Part shown: positions 46,453 through 55,235 of the stretch, piece by piece
Layout of the letters: every line of letters begins with the position of its first letter
Position numbering within the stretch: the first letter of the stretch is position 1
Assembly (NCBI RefSeq): GCF_036670015.1
Contig: NZ_CP137636.1
Coordinates: forward strand, 784,501-848,500
Direction of reading: 5' to 3'
Source of the DNA: Niallia sp. XMNu-256
Lineage (GTDB): Bacteria > Bacillota > Bacilli > Bacillales > Cytobacillaceae
DNA length: 64,000 bases
Made by a program: the position numbers and the translations under genes
The notes under the pieces: model-generated
Told to the model about the DNA's origin: nothing
Databases searched by the model: none
The model's input: the letters and a program-made list of their open reading frames with translations, nothing else

Positions 46453-47616
46453 ATGATCGTAAATAAAGCCTATAAATTTCGTATCTATCCAAACAAAATA
46501 CAGATTGAATTGATTAACAAAACCATTGGCTGTTCTAGATTCGTGTTCAATTTCTTTCTTGGAAAGCAGAAAGATAAAGATGCTTACTGGTATATCTGTG
46601 AAGAAATGGTACAGAATGGACAGCTCCCAGTAAATAATTGGAAAGGTGAATATTTAAACAAATATAAAACAGTTAAGTCTGTAAAAGAGTTAAAGAAACA
46701 ATATCCTTTCTTGAAAGAAGTGGATAGTATTGCTTTGCAGAAGTCTGTTGAGAACCTAGCTGATTCTTATAATCGTTATTACAAAAAGCAGAACAAACAG
46801 CCACGCTTTAAGTCTAAAAGGAATCCAGTGCAATCATATACAACAAAGTATACGAACGGTAACATCGCTGTCATTGACAACTATATTAAGTTGCCAAAGC
46901 TTGGATTGGTTCGTTTTGCTAAAAGTCGTGAAGTGGAAGGGCGTATTCTCAATGCTACAATTAGACGTAACCCTTCAGGCAAGTACTTCATTTCCATAGG
47001 AGCAGAGGTTGAGGTCATAGAACTGCCAAAAACGGATTCTGCCATTGGAATTGATGTAGGACTTAAAGACTTCGCTATTCTTTCCAACGGAACAACTTAC
47101 GCCAATCCACAGTTTTTTCGTACATTGGAAGAAAAATTAGCAAAAACACAACGGATTATGAGCAGACGAACAATAGGTGGGGAAAACTGGTATAAGGCAA
47201 AAATCAAAGTAGCACGCATTCATGAAAAAATCGTTAACGCAAGAAAAAATATGTTAGATAAAATCTCAACTGATATTGTCAAAAACCACGACATCATCGG
47301 TATGGAGGATTTGTCCGTATCCAACATGTTGAAAAATCATAATCTTGCAAAGGCCATCAGTGAGGTATCATGGTCACAATTTAAATCGATGATTGAATAC
47401 AAGGCAAAATGGTATGGAAAACAAGTCGTAACCGTAGCGAAAAACTTTCCTTCTAGTCAGCTATGTTCTTGTTGTGGCTATCAGAATAAAGACGTTAAAC
47501 ATCTCGGATTGCGTGAATGGAATTGCCCAGAGTGTCACACCCATCATGATCGAGATATTAACGCTAGTATTAACTTAAAGAATGAAGCTCTTCGTTTGCT
47601 TTCGGTTTCGGTATAA
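46453..47616 (+). CDS. tnpB: TnpB RNA-guided nuclease (IS605 OrfB), apparently intact
   Basis: 387-aa TnpB. The split RuvC site is complete: Asp201 in IGIDVGLKD, Glu285 in IGMEDLS, Asp368 in HHDRDIN. The zinc ribbon CSCCGYQN / CPECHTHH lies before the last Asp. N-terminal [17 protein letters not shown] is the usual start, and GTGAGGTGA precedes the ATG. TnpB proteins use an RNA from the element's right end to cut target DNA next to a TAM. Because tnpA here is dead, this is a stranded nuclease unit. Confidence 0.92.
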   Translation: MIVNKAYKFRIYPNKIQIELINKTIGCSRFVFNFFLGKQKDKDAYWYICEEMVQNGQLPVNNWKGEYLNKYKTVKSVKELKKQYPFLKEVDSIALQKSVENLADSYNRYYKKQNKQPRFKSKRNPVQSYTTKYTNGNIAVIDNYIKLPKLGLVRFAKSREVEGRILNATIRRNPSGKYFISIGAEVEVIELPKTDSAIGIDVGLKDFAILSNGTTYANPQFFRTLEEKLAKTQRIMSRRTIGGENWYKAKIKVARIHEKIVNARKNMLDKISTDIVKNHDIIGMEDLSVSNMLKNHNLAKAISEVSWSQFKSMIEYKAKWYGKQVVTVAKNFPSSQLCSCCGYQNKDVKHLGLREWNCPECHTHHDRDINASINLKNEALRLLSVSV

Positions 47617-47754
47617 AAGTTTGCATCACCGCAGGAGGCTTAATGAGTCGCTTGTACTGCTAACTGTCGGTGCGACAGGGATAGCCTGCTAAAAAACTGA
47701 GGGTTACTTCGGTGTTCGCAGGAATCTCGTTACTTTAGTGACGAGTAGTTCAAG
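47590..47754 (+). ncRNA. Probable omega RNA (reRNA) of TnpB
   Basis: Between the tnpB stop and the right end lie GC-richer structured segments: GCAGGAGGC / GCCTGC pairing, ACTGTCGG / GTGCGACAG, GGTTACTTCGGTGTTCGC, and the terminal hairpin then GTTCAA. This layout matches omega RNAs that overlap the 3' end of tnpB and end at TTCAA, with the guide taken from flanking DNA starting near 47754. Boundaries are approximate. Confidence 0.65.
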
Positions 47755-47883
47755 AAACAATACATGGACAGTGTGCTATTAAACCCTGTTAAGGATGAAA
47801 ATTATCTGCATATTTCTCCAATAAATAGAATTATATGGAAGGATAAAGAACTTGAAGATGGTTCTTTTTTACAAAAATTATGA
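47755..47883 (+). other. 42-codon open remnant beside the IS right end
   Basis: Open frame without a start after the element, reading KQYMDSVLLNPVKDEN through RIIWKDKELEDGSFLQKL to a stop. It may be what remains of the gene that flanked the element, possibly the 3' end of the metallophosphoesterase or another gene; I do not recognise it. Its first bases are also the guide position of the TnpB RNA. Confidence 0.4.
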
Positions 47884-47947
47884 CCTGCTATATAATGAAA
47901 CAATTAATAGAATTTAAATCACAAATTGCCTTAGAGGAGAGCGGAAT

Positions 47948-48496
47948 ATGGAAAAGCATGAACGGCCCTTAAGAGAAAAAAGCATCGTGTTTGTCGGATT
48001 TATGGGTGTAGGTAAAACGACAATCGGTAAGTGGGTTGCCAAAAAACTTTATCGGGACTTCATTGATGCAGACGAAGAGATTGAAAAAGAATTTGGCATG
48101 CCTACAGCAAAAATTTTTGAAACATTTGGTGAAAAAACCTTTCGCGAAAAAGAACAATCTCTAATAATCGGTTTAAGTGAGCAGCCGCTAAAGGTCATTT
48201 CATTAGGTGGTGGAGCATTCTTAAATGAAAATATCCGAAAAGCCTGTTTGAGTAATTGCTTAGTGCTGTATTTGGATTTATCTTTTGATAATTGGAAGGA
48301 AAGGATGGGTCTACTTATTGACAGCCGACCCGTTCTTCAGAATAAGAGTATTGAACAAATTGAAGAACTATATTATAGTCGTCAACCTGCTTACTCCCTT
48401 CATAATTCAAAAGTTGTGGTGGATAATCTACAACCCGAGGAAGTATCAGATTATATTGTAGAATCTTTGAAGTTAGCCTGGGAATTGCATAGCTAA
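47948..48496 (+). CDS. aroK: Shikimate kinase
   Basis: 182-aa kinase of the aromatic amino acid pathway, making shikimate 3-phosphate. P-loop GFMGVGKTTIGKWVA near residue 17, shikimate-binding DADEEIE near residue 40, FREKE, SLGGGAFLNEN near residue 85, and DSRPVLQNK with the lid Arg. TTAGAGGAGAG precedes the ATG. Single gene with its own terminator. Confidence 0.93.
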   Translation: MEKHERPLREKSIVFVGFMGVGKTTIGKWVAKKLYRDFIDADEEIEKEFGMPTAKIFETFGEKTFREKEQSLIIGLSEQPLKVISLGGGAFLNENIRKACLSNCLVLYLDLSFDNWKERMGLLIDSRPVLQNKSIEQIEELYYSRQPAYSLHNSKVVVDNLQPEEVSDYIVESLKLAWELHS

Positions 48497-48510
48497 TTTC
48501 ATGTTGGTAA

Positions 48511-48544
48511 AAGGCTGTCTCCTAATATGGAGACAGCCTTTTTG
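48511..48544 (+). terminator. Terminator after aroK
   Basis: Perfect 12-bp arms AAGGCTGTCTCC / GGAGACAGCCTT followed by TTTT. Confidence 0.88.
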
Positions 48545-48555
48545 TGATAGCAAAT

Positions 48556-48864
48556 GGTAGGATTCCTTTAAGAAGAAAAGGAATTGAAAGTGGGATTGAT
48601 AATGCTGTCCCTGTCATTAAAGTTGATAAGAAACGGGCACGATTAACAGTCGACCGTGCGATCATATTAAAAAGGGAATTGATGATATACTAGTCTCATT
48701 TAGGGAAAAGGAATTGGACCCCATCGGTTTTGGTCTGCGTTATAAAGCAACAAGGTTACATCAAGAAGACCTAATGAAAAAACTGGGAACAAGAGCTCTA
48801 TCAAAATTTACGATTGGATGTTACTGTTAACGTCAGAATTAAGAGTACTGGGGTTATTGAGTGA
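48556..48864 (+). pseudogene. Ger(x)C family spore germination protein, C-terminal remnant
   Basis: Coding homology spread over three frames: GRIPLRRKGIESGIDNAVP and RLTVDRAIILKREL; then ILVSFREKELDPIGFGLRY; then WEQELYQNLRLDVTVNVRI and KSTGVIE to a stop at 48864. The DPIGFG and the final V-x-V-x-I-x-x-TG are typical of the GerAC-type lipoprotein end. The N-terminal ~70% and the GerA/GerB partners are absent. Part of an 880-base gap otherwise free of genes. Confidence 0.55.
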
Positions 48865-49377
48865 TATGGAGTGAAAAAGCGGCTTCTAAATAGGTTATTG
48901 CCAAAGAGTCTTTAAGGGAGTAGGGATAACAACAAAAAAGCTAGGGAAAGAGAAAATTGCTTTTTATCGAGATTGATCCGTAAAAAGTGCTATGAAAAAT
49001 AAAAATTGTTTTATCGTGATTGAAATAAAAGCTAAGCTAGGCTAAGGACTAAAAAAGTTAGCATATAAAATAAAAGTTCCTCACTATTAAGGTGGAGGAA
49101 CTTTTTAAATTAAAAAAGGAGGAGCATCTTGCTCATATCTCGGGCTTAAATTTTTTAAAAGCAAAAATCTCGAAATTGAACGCTTGGACATTATCCCACC
49201 ACACCATTCACAAATCTCTTTTATTGTACTTTCTGGACACTCCCTCCTTCTTGTAGTCAAGGCAAATTAATCTTATGAAAAAACATTTCTATCGAAAATA
49301 CAATCACATAAAACTTGTGACAGAACTTTGTTATAATGGCTTTAATAGAGAACTAAGACCAAGGGAGAAATCCAAAA
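48865..49377. other. Gene-free stretch before ogt
   Basis: AT-rich, no supported ORF. It contains one strong bidirectional hairpin (listed separately) and, near the 3' end, the probable ogt promoter region. Scattered short open pieces may be further debris of the germination gene but cannot be assigned. Confidence 0.5.
49072..49107. terminator. Orphan bidirectional terminator
   Basis: Inverted repeat AAAAGTTCCTC / GAGGAACTTTTT with A and T runs outside, not adjacent to any intact gene; probably the terminator of a lost gene. Confidence 0.75.
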
Positions 49378-49890
49378 ATGAAGCAACCAATTATATACTG
49401 GACTTATTTACAAGAAAATCCTTGGAATTTATATATCGCTGCAACTGAGAAAGGGCTTTGCTATGTTGGGGCACATAACGGAACATTTGAGGAGTTTCAG
49501 AATTGGGTTAATAAAGTAAAATCTAGTAGTCTTTTAATAGAGAATCAAGAATATCTCACTCCCTATGCCGTTCAAATTTCAGATTATCTTAATAGAAAAA
49601 GAACTAATTTTTCGGTCCCCATGGATTTAAAAGGAACTGAATTTCAGCAGTCCGTTTGGAAAGTACTTTGTGAAATTCCATATGGTGAGACAACAACTTA
49701 TTCTGCTATTGCAACAAAGGTTAAAAAGCCATTAGCAGTACGTGCTGTTGGAACTGCTATCGGTAAAAATCCTATATTAATTACGGTTCCTTGCCATCGA
49801 GTGATAGGGAAAAACGGCAAGCTCACTGGTTATCGCGGGGGAATAGAAATGAAAAAACAACTTCTCGAGTTAGAGAGAAGTTGCTTATAA
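49378..49890 (+). CDS. ogt: Methylated-DNA--protein-cysteine methyltransferase
   Basis: 170-aa O6-alkylguanine repair protein that transfers the methyl group to its own cysteine. Catalytic PCHRVIGKNGKLTGYRGG near residue 140, DNA-binding helix YGETTTYSAIATKV near residue 105 with the Arg finger in AVRAVGTAIG. AAGGGAGAA precedes the ATG. Ends on a small hairpin inside the last codons. Confidence 0.93.
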   Translation: MKQPIIYWTYLQENPWNLYIAATEKGLCYVGAHNGTFEEFQNWVNKVKSSSLLIENQEYLTPYAVQISDYLNRKRTNFSVPMDLKGTEFQQSVWKVLCEIPYGETTTYSAIATKVKKPLAVRAVGTAIGKNPILITVPCHRVIGKNGKLTGYRGGIEMKKQLLELERSCL

Positions 49891-50123
49891 ATGTGTTGCT
49901 TGTACAAAAACTGCTGGATATTTACCTTGGCATTAAATGAAGTCGGATCCTCAATGTGTGACTTTTATCATTTAAATGTAGTCTTTTTTTCATTAAGATA
50001 GATATGGGATATGGGGCTGGAAACTCTTGAATAAAAGGCCGATTTCATAAATTAGAACCTGTCTTTTAACCTTATTTTATCTGTGGTAAAATAATTATAG
50101 GTACATTCAAAGGAGTGAATGAG

Positions 50124-50318
50124 ATGTTATCTAACATTGGAGTTCCTGGATTAATTTTAATATTAGTTCTCGCTTTAATTATTTTTGGGCCAAAAAGATT
50201 ACCTGAAATGGGTCGTGCAGTGGGTCAAACTTTGAAGGAATTTAAAAAGTCAGCTAACGAATTAGTAAACGATGATGATAAAAAAGACAGCAAGGTTGAA
50301 GCAACAAAAGACTTATAA
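50124..50318 (+). CDS. tatA: Sec-independent translocase subunit TatA
   Basis: 64-aa TatA: a single N-terminal helix ([29 protein letters not shown]), an amphipathic helix with the FGPKRLPE hinge, and an acidic-basic tail. It would form the Tat pore component. No tatC is adjacent. ATG at 50124 follows AAAGGAGTGAATGAG; the upstream GTG at 50115 overlaps that site. Confidence 0.92.
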   Translation: MLSNIGVPGLILILVLALIIFGPKRLPEMGRAVGQTLKEFKKSANELVNDDDKKDSKVEATKDL

Positions 50319-50340
50319 GATAAAAAAAATTATTTTAGGA

Positions 50341-50372
50341 AGCGAACAGTTTTTAGGACTGCTCGCTTTTTT
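50341..50372 (+). terminator. Terminator after tatA
   Basis: Arms AGCGAACAGT and ACTGCTCGCT-type with short loop followed by T6. Confidence 0.75.
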
Positions 50373-50389
50373 CTCTTGGTTCACTTCTT

Positions 50390-50803
50390 TCAAGAGGCTA
50401 ACTTTATTGCTTTTCCAAATGGAACTTTAGGGACATAATCGCTCGGCACTAACCAAATTAATTCATAATTTACCTTATCCATTTCTTCATAAATATAACC
50501 CGTTACATCTGTTATATAAAATAATGTATCGATCTTTTCTTCCTCTGCCCATTCCAGTACTAACGTATAGGAGGATTTACCGTGTGTATGATATTGGATG
50601 CTATCAGATTTCACTTGAGCAATACTTCTAATTTTGAAGTCAGCTTGAACGAGCAAGGTGTCCGGTTTAACTGTTTCAAAAAGTTTTACAATATTATTAA
50701 TAAGAATGGTTTGAACTTCGTTTGTTGAAGTGTCAACTGCCAGGGCAATTTTTTTATCTTTCCGCGATTGAATCATCGATAACAATGTTTTGTGCCACTT
50801 CAT
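50390..50803 (-). CDS. Truncated vWA-like (DUF2201 C-terminal-like) protein
   Basis: 137-aa protein that resembles only the C-terminal vWA-like part of DUF2201 metallopeptidase-like proteins: KKIALAVDTSTNEVQTILIN (a MIDAS-like DTSTN near residue 25), then LLVQADFKIRSIAQVK and DTLFYITDVTGY. The N-terminal catalytic-like domain is missing. The ATG at 50803 has AAGGGG upstream, so it may be expressed as a small stand-alone domain rather than being dead. Identity moderate. Confidence 0.5.
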   Translation of the reverse strand: MKWHKTLLSMIQSRKDKKIALAVDTSTNEVQTILINNIVKLFETVKPDTLLVQADFKIRSIAQVKSDSIQYHTHGKSSYTLVLEWAEEEKIDTLFYITDVTGYIYEEMDKVNYELIWLVPSDYVPKVPFGKAIKLAS

Positions 50804-50954
50804 CCAAAACAACCCCTTTTAAGGTACATTATTAATGAGCAGGTTCTTATTTTGATAATAATAATGAACAAATATGATGGTTTATTTTACATACGAAAAG
50901 CCCGATTAAAGAAATTGACTTTGTAAAATAATAGTTAGAAAAGGAGGACATAAG

Positions 50955-51110
50955 ATGCCAAGTGGAAAAGAATTAGAACAATTGCCAACGAATAATACTG
51001 CTCCAAGTATGGGAGAGCATAGAGGTCCATTTGAAAGAGAAAGTCTCAGCGGTTTTGTTGATGAAGTACGAGCTACCCCTAGTAGAGCTCGAACACAAAA
51101 AAAGAAATAA
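50955..51110 (+). CDS. Small hydrophilic protein, 51 aa
   Basis: MPSGKELEQLPTNNTAPSMG opens this 51-aa basic, disordered-looking protein; it continues with EHRGPFERESLSGFVDE and ends RARTQKKK. AAAAGGAGG lies 8 bases before the ATG, which strongly supports expression, and a hairpin follows the stop. No family recognised. Size and character suggest a spore- or stress-associated small protein. Confidence 0.7.
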   Translation: MPSGKELEQLPTNNTAPSMGEHRGPFERESLSGFVDEVRATPSRARTQKKK

Positions 51111-51132
51111 TCCTGTCTCGGGATTATTTCTT
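51105..51132. terminator. Bidirectional terminator of small gene and fdhF
   Basis: Inverted repeat AAATAATCC / GGATTATTT with a 7-base loop between convergent genes. Confidence 0.75.
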
Positions 51133-51139
51133 AGTTATT

Positions 51140-53197
51140 TTAAGCTGTTATGGGAATGACCTTAACGGCACAGGCCTTAAATTCCGCGGTTCCGGAAATA
51201 GGGTCATATTCATTTATCGTTAATACATTTGTTGGTACATCACTAAAGTGGAAACTCATAAAAATCAGGCCTTCTGGAACTTGATCCGTAACCTTTGCTT
51301 TTACTTTAACAACGCCTCTTCGTGAAGAAACTTCTACTAGATCGCCTGTTTCAATACCTAATTTTTCAGCATCAATTGGACTGATGTCAGCAGATTCTTC
51401 GTTCTGTCTTATTTTCACACCACTTGCATAATGCTTTGTTTGTGTATGCGTGTTATAAGATTCTAGACGTCTTCCTGTTGTTAATGTAAAAGGATATTCT
51501 TCGTCAGGGAGTTCAACAGGTTCAGTATACGTAACTGGGACAAAACTAGATGGTTGAGCGTTTTCTTCTTCAAGGAACCGTGTATGGAGAATCGTAGTTC
51601 CTGGATGTGTTTCATCAGGACATGGATATTGCAAACTATACTCCTTATCAAGTCTTTCATAGGAGATACCACCATACATTTCCCATGCAAGCGTGCGCAT
51701 CTCATCCCAAATCTCTTGACTGTTATTATAGCTCATTGGATAGCCCATTCTTGTAGCTAAATCACAAAGAATCTGCCAATCTTCTTTTGTATTTGGATGG
51801 GGTTCAACTGCTTTCCGTACTCGTTGAACTCTTCGGTCCGTGTTGGTAAATGTACCTTCTACTTCGCCCCATGATCTTGCAGGAAGCACGACATCTGCTA
51901 GTTCAGCTGTTTCTGTTAGAAATAAATCTTGGACAATTAAAAGGTCAAGTTTTTCTAATAATTTTCTTGTATAGTTCATGTGAACATCTGCCATTAATGG
52001 GTTTTCACCAATAATGTAGAGGGCTTTTGCTTTGCCACTTTCTATTTTTTCAAATGTTCTTGTTTGAGTATCCCCTACAACTGAGTTGATTTTTACCTTC
52101 CATCCTTTTTCAAAGCGTGCGCGGTATTCGTTATCTGTAATACTGCCTCCTGGTAATTGGTTCGGCAATGCTCCCATATCACCAGCGCCTTGAACATTGT
52201 TTTGTCCGCGTAACGGCATAATTCCACAGCCTTCACGTCCGATATGTCCTGTAAGTAAAGCGAGGTTTCCGATATCAAAAACATTATTTACACCACAATG
52301 ATGTTCAGTGATTCCTAATGTATAAGCAATCATTGCTTTATCAGTCGTTGCATATTCCCTAGCAGTATCAATGATATCTTGGGCTTGTAAACCAGTAATG
52401 GATGCAGCATATTCAGGTGTATACATTTTCACTTTTTCTTTTAAGCTCTCAAATTCCTTAGTATGCTTAACAATAAAAGCTTGATCATACAATTGTTCGT
52501 CAATAATTACATGAATCATTGCATTAATGAGTGCGATGTCTGATCCAACTTTAATAGGTAAATGACGGTGTGCGCTTTTAACCATGTCAATTTTACGAGG
52601 GTCTATGACAGTCATCTTTAACCCTGATTTGGCCGCCTTTTTAATGCGGTTTCCAATAACTGGATGTGCTTCTGTTGTATTAGAACCCATTAATAAAAGA
52701 ACTTCGGCCTTATCAAAATCGTCAATTGAATTTGTTGGGGAACCACTGCCAAAAATAGTTGCCAGACCGGCAACACTTGGTGCGTGTCAAGTACGGTTAC
52801 AGCCGTCGATATTATTGCTGCCTATGACCGTACGCATAAATTTTTGGGTGATATAGTTAACTTCATTTGTCGCACGAGCAGGTGCAAACGCGGTAATAGA
52901 TTCTGGTCCAAAGGCAGTTTTAATGTGACTTAACTTTTCAACAATAAAATCATAAGCCTCATTCCATGTTGCCTCTACAAGCTTACCGGCTTTACGGATA
53001 AGAGGTGTTTTCAGCCTACTTTCAGCATGAACATAACCAAAACCAAATCCACCTTTGATACAAGTTTGCCCTTTATTTACAGGTGCTTCTTTATCCCCGC
53101 GGGCTTTCACAATTCTGTTATCTTCAACTTCCAAAACGAGTCCACAACCTGTTCCACAGTAACCACATACAGTTTTCACTCTTGTTGTTTCTCCCAT
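51140..53197 (-). CDS. fdhF: Formate dehydrogenase alpha subunit, predicted selenoprotein (in-frame TGA, Sec137)
   Basis: Molybdo/tungstopterin formate dehydrogenase of the E. coli FDH-H size class, 685 aa if the TGA at 52787-52789 is read as selenocysteine. The 4Fe-4S ligands are Cys11, Cys14, Cys18 and Cys46 (CGYCGTGC, GQTCIKG). The in-frame TGA follows NIDGCNRT and precedes HAPSVAGL, exactly where FDH-H has its active-site Sec140. Pterin-binding MPLRGQNNVQGAGDMGALP and the C-terminal cap domain follow without further breaks. AGGAGG precedes the ATG. Unlike B. subtilis YrhE/YjgC it lacks the N-terminal ferredoxin domains. Annotation pipelines will split it at 52787. Confidence 0.85.
52758..52774 (-). 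promoter_or_regulatory. Candidate bacterial SECIS hairpin after the fdhF TGA
   Basis: On the minus strand, 18 bases after the TGA codon minus its stem, GTTGCC and GGCAAC pair perfectly around the loop GGTCT. E. coli fdhF carries the same GGUCU loop at the same distance from UGA. Coding constraint (Val-Ala-Gly-Leu) contributes to this match, so it is supportive but not independent proof. Confidence 0.6.
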
Positions 53198-53453
53198 GAC
53201 AATCCTCCTATTAGTGATGGTAAAGCTTGTATATTTGATATGTATAGAATGTTTAGATAACATTCTATCCAAGCTATTATACAACAGAACAGAATTTTTC
53301 TCGGTGATAGTTGTCACAGTTAATGAAAAATGTTCTTTTGGATAATGGGTTAATTCAAGAAAAGAGTCCAATGTATTAGAGTTTTTACAGAAAATCAAAA
53401 AAGGACTTCCATTTAGAAGCCCCGCATAACATTACTATCAAATTAGTTCATCT

Positions 53454-54398
53454 TCAATTAGAAACATGCATCCCTGAAACATGATTTGGTACATTGTTAA
53501 TATCTTCAGAAGAGTATATGGAAACGAACATTGTGCCGAAGTATACTTTCGCTCGAATAAGTACGGGTTGGTTATATTGATTTTTAAAAGTAAAATCAGG
53601 ACCACCCCAGCTAACCGTAGCATCACGTCCAGGAGGCACATAGGGAACTTGTTTACTATGTGAAAAACGATTGATAACGTCTAGTCCCGAACGATCGATT
53701 GCATTAAATAGGGTAGAAGATACTTGACAAATCCCTCCGCCAATACCTTCAGCAAGTTCGCCTTTAACTATAATTGGAGCAGGAAGGTATCCTTTTTCCT
53801 TTGTTCGTTGACCAACCGTTTGATTAAAAGAAAATGTTTCTCCTGGAAAGATCACATGGTTATTGATTGCTTGGGTTGCAAGTACAATATTATGAGTTCT
53901 TTCCTTGTTTCGGCTATTAAAATAAGTGACATAATGACCAATTAATTTTGTTCTTATATTTTCGATTAATTCACTGTCCACTCTGGGATAAATAGGACGC
54001 ACTGGTACTGTAATTGAAGATGAATTACTTTGGTAAAAAAAAGAATAAATTTGTTTCTGGAAAGCTTGTTTATTTAATTGAATTCCAGGTTTTTCTGAGA
54101 CAACTTGGCCGTTTTCGTCAAGACTTGCATTTATTGGTTCTTTTCGAATCGTTTTGTCGAGTATATCCGTCGTGTGCTGTAATTTAATAGGATCTATTAA
54201 CGGGAAATGAAGCAGAGGAAGCGACAAATCTGAACGGTTAATTGTCATAATAGGTTCATTCTCAAACAAAATAGTTAAATCTGCCATTATTTCGGGTTGA
54301 CTTTTTTCAACTTGATAAGGTGGGAAATTTTCATTTGGCAGATCTTGTTGTGTAATCAAAAGGAGCCCTATCAACCATGGGAGTTTCATACCATTCAC
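53454..54398 (-). CDS. Secreted VanW family protein
   Basis: 314-aa protein with an N-terminal hydrophobic segment (MKLPWLIGLLLIT) suggesting export, a peptidoglycan-binding-like region, then the VanW domain: NIVLATQAINNHVIFPGETFSFN, GYLPAPIIVKGELAEGIGGGICQVSSTLFNA and FSHSKQVPYVPPGRDATV. VanW proteins are cell-wall-associated and of unknown biochemical role. Here it stands alone without vancomycin-resistance genes. Confidence 0.87.
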   Translation of the reverse strand: MNGMKLPWLIGLLLITQQDLPNENFPPYQVEKSQPEIMADLTILFENEPIMTINRSDLSLPLLHFPLIDPIKLQHTTDILDKTIRKEPINASLDENGQVVSEKPGIQLNKQAFQKQIYSFFYQSNSSSITVPVRPIYPRVDSELIENIRTKLIGHYVTYFNSRNKERTHNIVLATQAINNHVIFPGETFSFNQTVGQRTKEKGYLPAPIIVKGELAEGIGGGICQVSSTLFNAIDRSGLDVINRFSHSKQVPYVPPGRDATVSWGGPDFTFKNQYNQPVLIRAKVYFGTMFVSIYSSEDINNVPNHVSGMHVSN

Positions 54399-54475
54399 CT
54401 CTCCATTATTATGGGGAAGGCGGCATTATTTATGTAAGGCTTATTTATAAAAAAGCCACAATAATCCAGAAAATC

Positions 54476-55150
54476 TTATCCGATTTTCTCGATACATTGT
54501 GGATGATTATTTTTTGGTGAGTTGACGATATTGGATACTTTATATGCTTCCATTTGCTGGGTAGGGTATGGATGCAAACATTCACCTAACAGATCAGGGT
54601 CTTGAACTCTTGGGTCTAACCATAACTGCTCATGTTCTTTTTCAAGTATGGCTGGCATACGGTCATGGATTCCCTGCATCATTTGGTTGGGAGCAGTCGT
54701 AATGATAGAACAAGTAAAAATAGTTTCACTACCTTTTTTCCAACGTTCCCAAATGCCAGCCATAGCAAAGAGTTCATTTGATTTAAGATGTATTCTCATT
54801 GGGGACTTTGTACCATCTTCATGGCGTTTCCATTCATAAAAACTATCAGCAATCACGATACAACGACGATTGCGAAAGGCATCTCGAAAACTTGGTTTTT
54901 CCGCTAAAGTCTCAGCTCTTGCGTTAATCAATTTATATCCAATCTTTTCATCTTTTGCCCAGGAAGGAATAAGTCCCCAACGTAAATAACCTAAACGATT
55001 CTTTACACCATCATTAATAACAGATATAACCGAATGGGAAGGAGCAACATTATAGCTAGTTTGATAAATCTCTTCATGGATAGCAGCTTGTATTACAAAT
55101 CGGTCAATGATTTCACTGAATTCAGCAGTCAATGTAAATCTGCCACACAT
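54476..55150 (-). CDS. SOS response-associated peptidase (SRAP/HMCES family)
   Basis: 224-aa SRAP protein that crosslinks its N-terminal Cys to abasic sites in single-stranded DNA. Cys2 in MCGRFTL becomes N-terminal after Met removal; Asn in LINARAET, Glu in SFYEWKR and His in GIHDRMPAIL complete the active site. Complete length. GGGGGTG precedes the ATG. Position beside a MerR-type gene shows no obvious operon. Confidence 0.92.
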   Translation of the reverse strand: MCGRFTLTAEFSEIIDRFVIQAAIHEEIYQTSYNVAPSHSVISVINDGVKNRLGYLRWGLIPSWAKDEKIGYKLINARAETLAEKPSFRDAFRNRRCIVIADSFYEWKRHEDGTKSPMRIHLKSNELFAMAGIWERWKKGSETIFTCSIITTAPNQMMQGIHDRMPAILEKEHEQLWLDPRVQDPDLLGECLHPYPTQQMEAYKVSNIVNSPKNNHPQCIEKIG

Positions 55151-55235
55151 TTGAACACCCCCAGTAACGGCATTTTAACAAAAAAACACGGGGGAAGTAA
55201 AATATTCGAGCATTGAATGTGAAGTAACCATTAAT

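Larger units (their letters stand above)
45879..47754 (+). mobile_element. IS200/IS605-family element with decayed tnpA and tnpB
   Basis: Left end near 45879 with hairpin CTCGTGACT / AGTCATGAG (45890-45909); tnpA remnant; tnpB; right end with hairpin CTCGTTACT / AGTGACGAG (47727-47746) and terminal TTCAA at 47749-47753. Single-strand-transposed elements of this family lack terminal inverted repeats and target duplications, in keeping with what is seen. It sits inside the broken metallophosphoesterase gene. Exact ends are inferred from hairpin positions and loss of coding homology. Confidence 0.8.

Noticed and set aside
52787-52789. Nonsense mutation making fdhF a pseudogene
   Set aside because: Kept as an alternative only: the stop is exactly at the Sec codon, the frame is otherwise open for 685 codons, and a SECIS-like hairpin follows.
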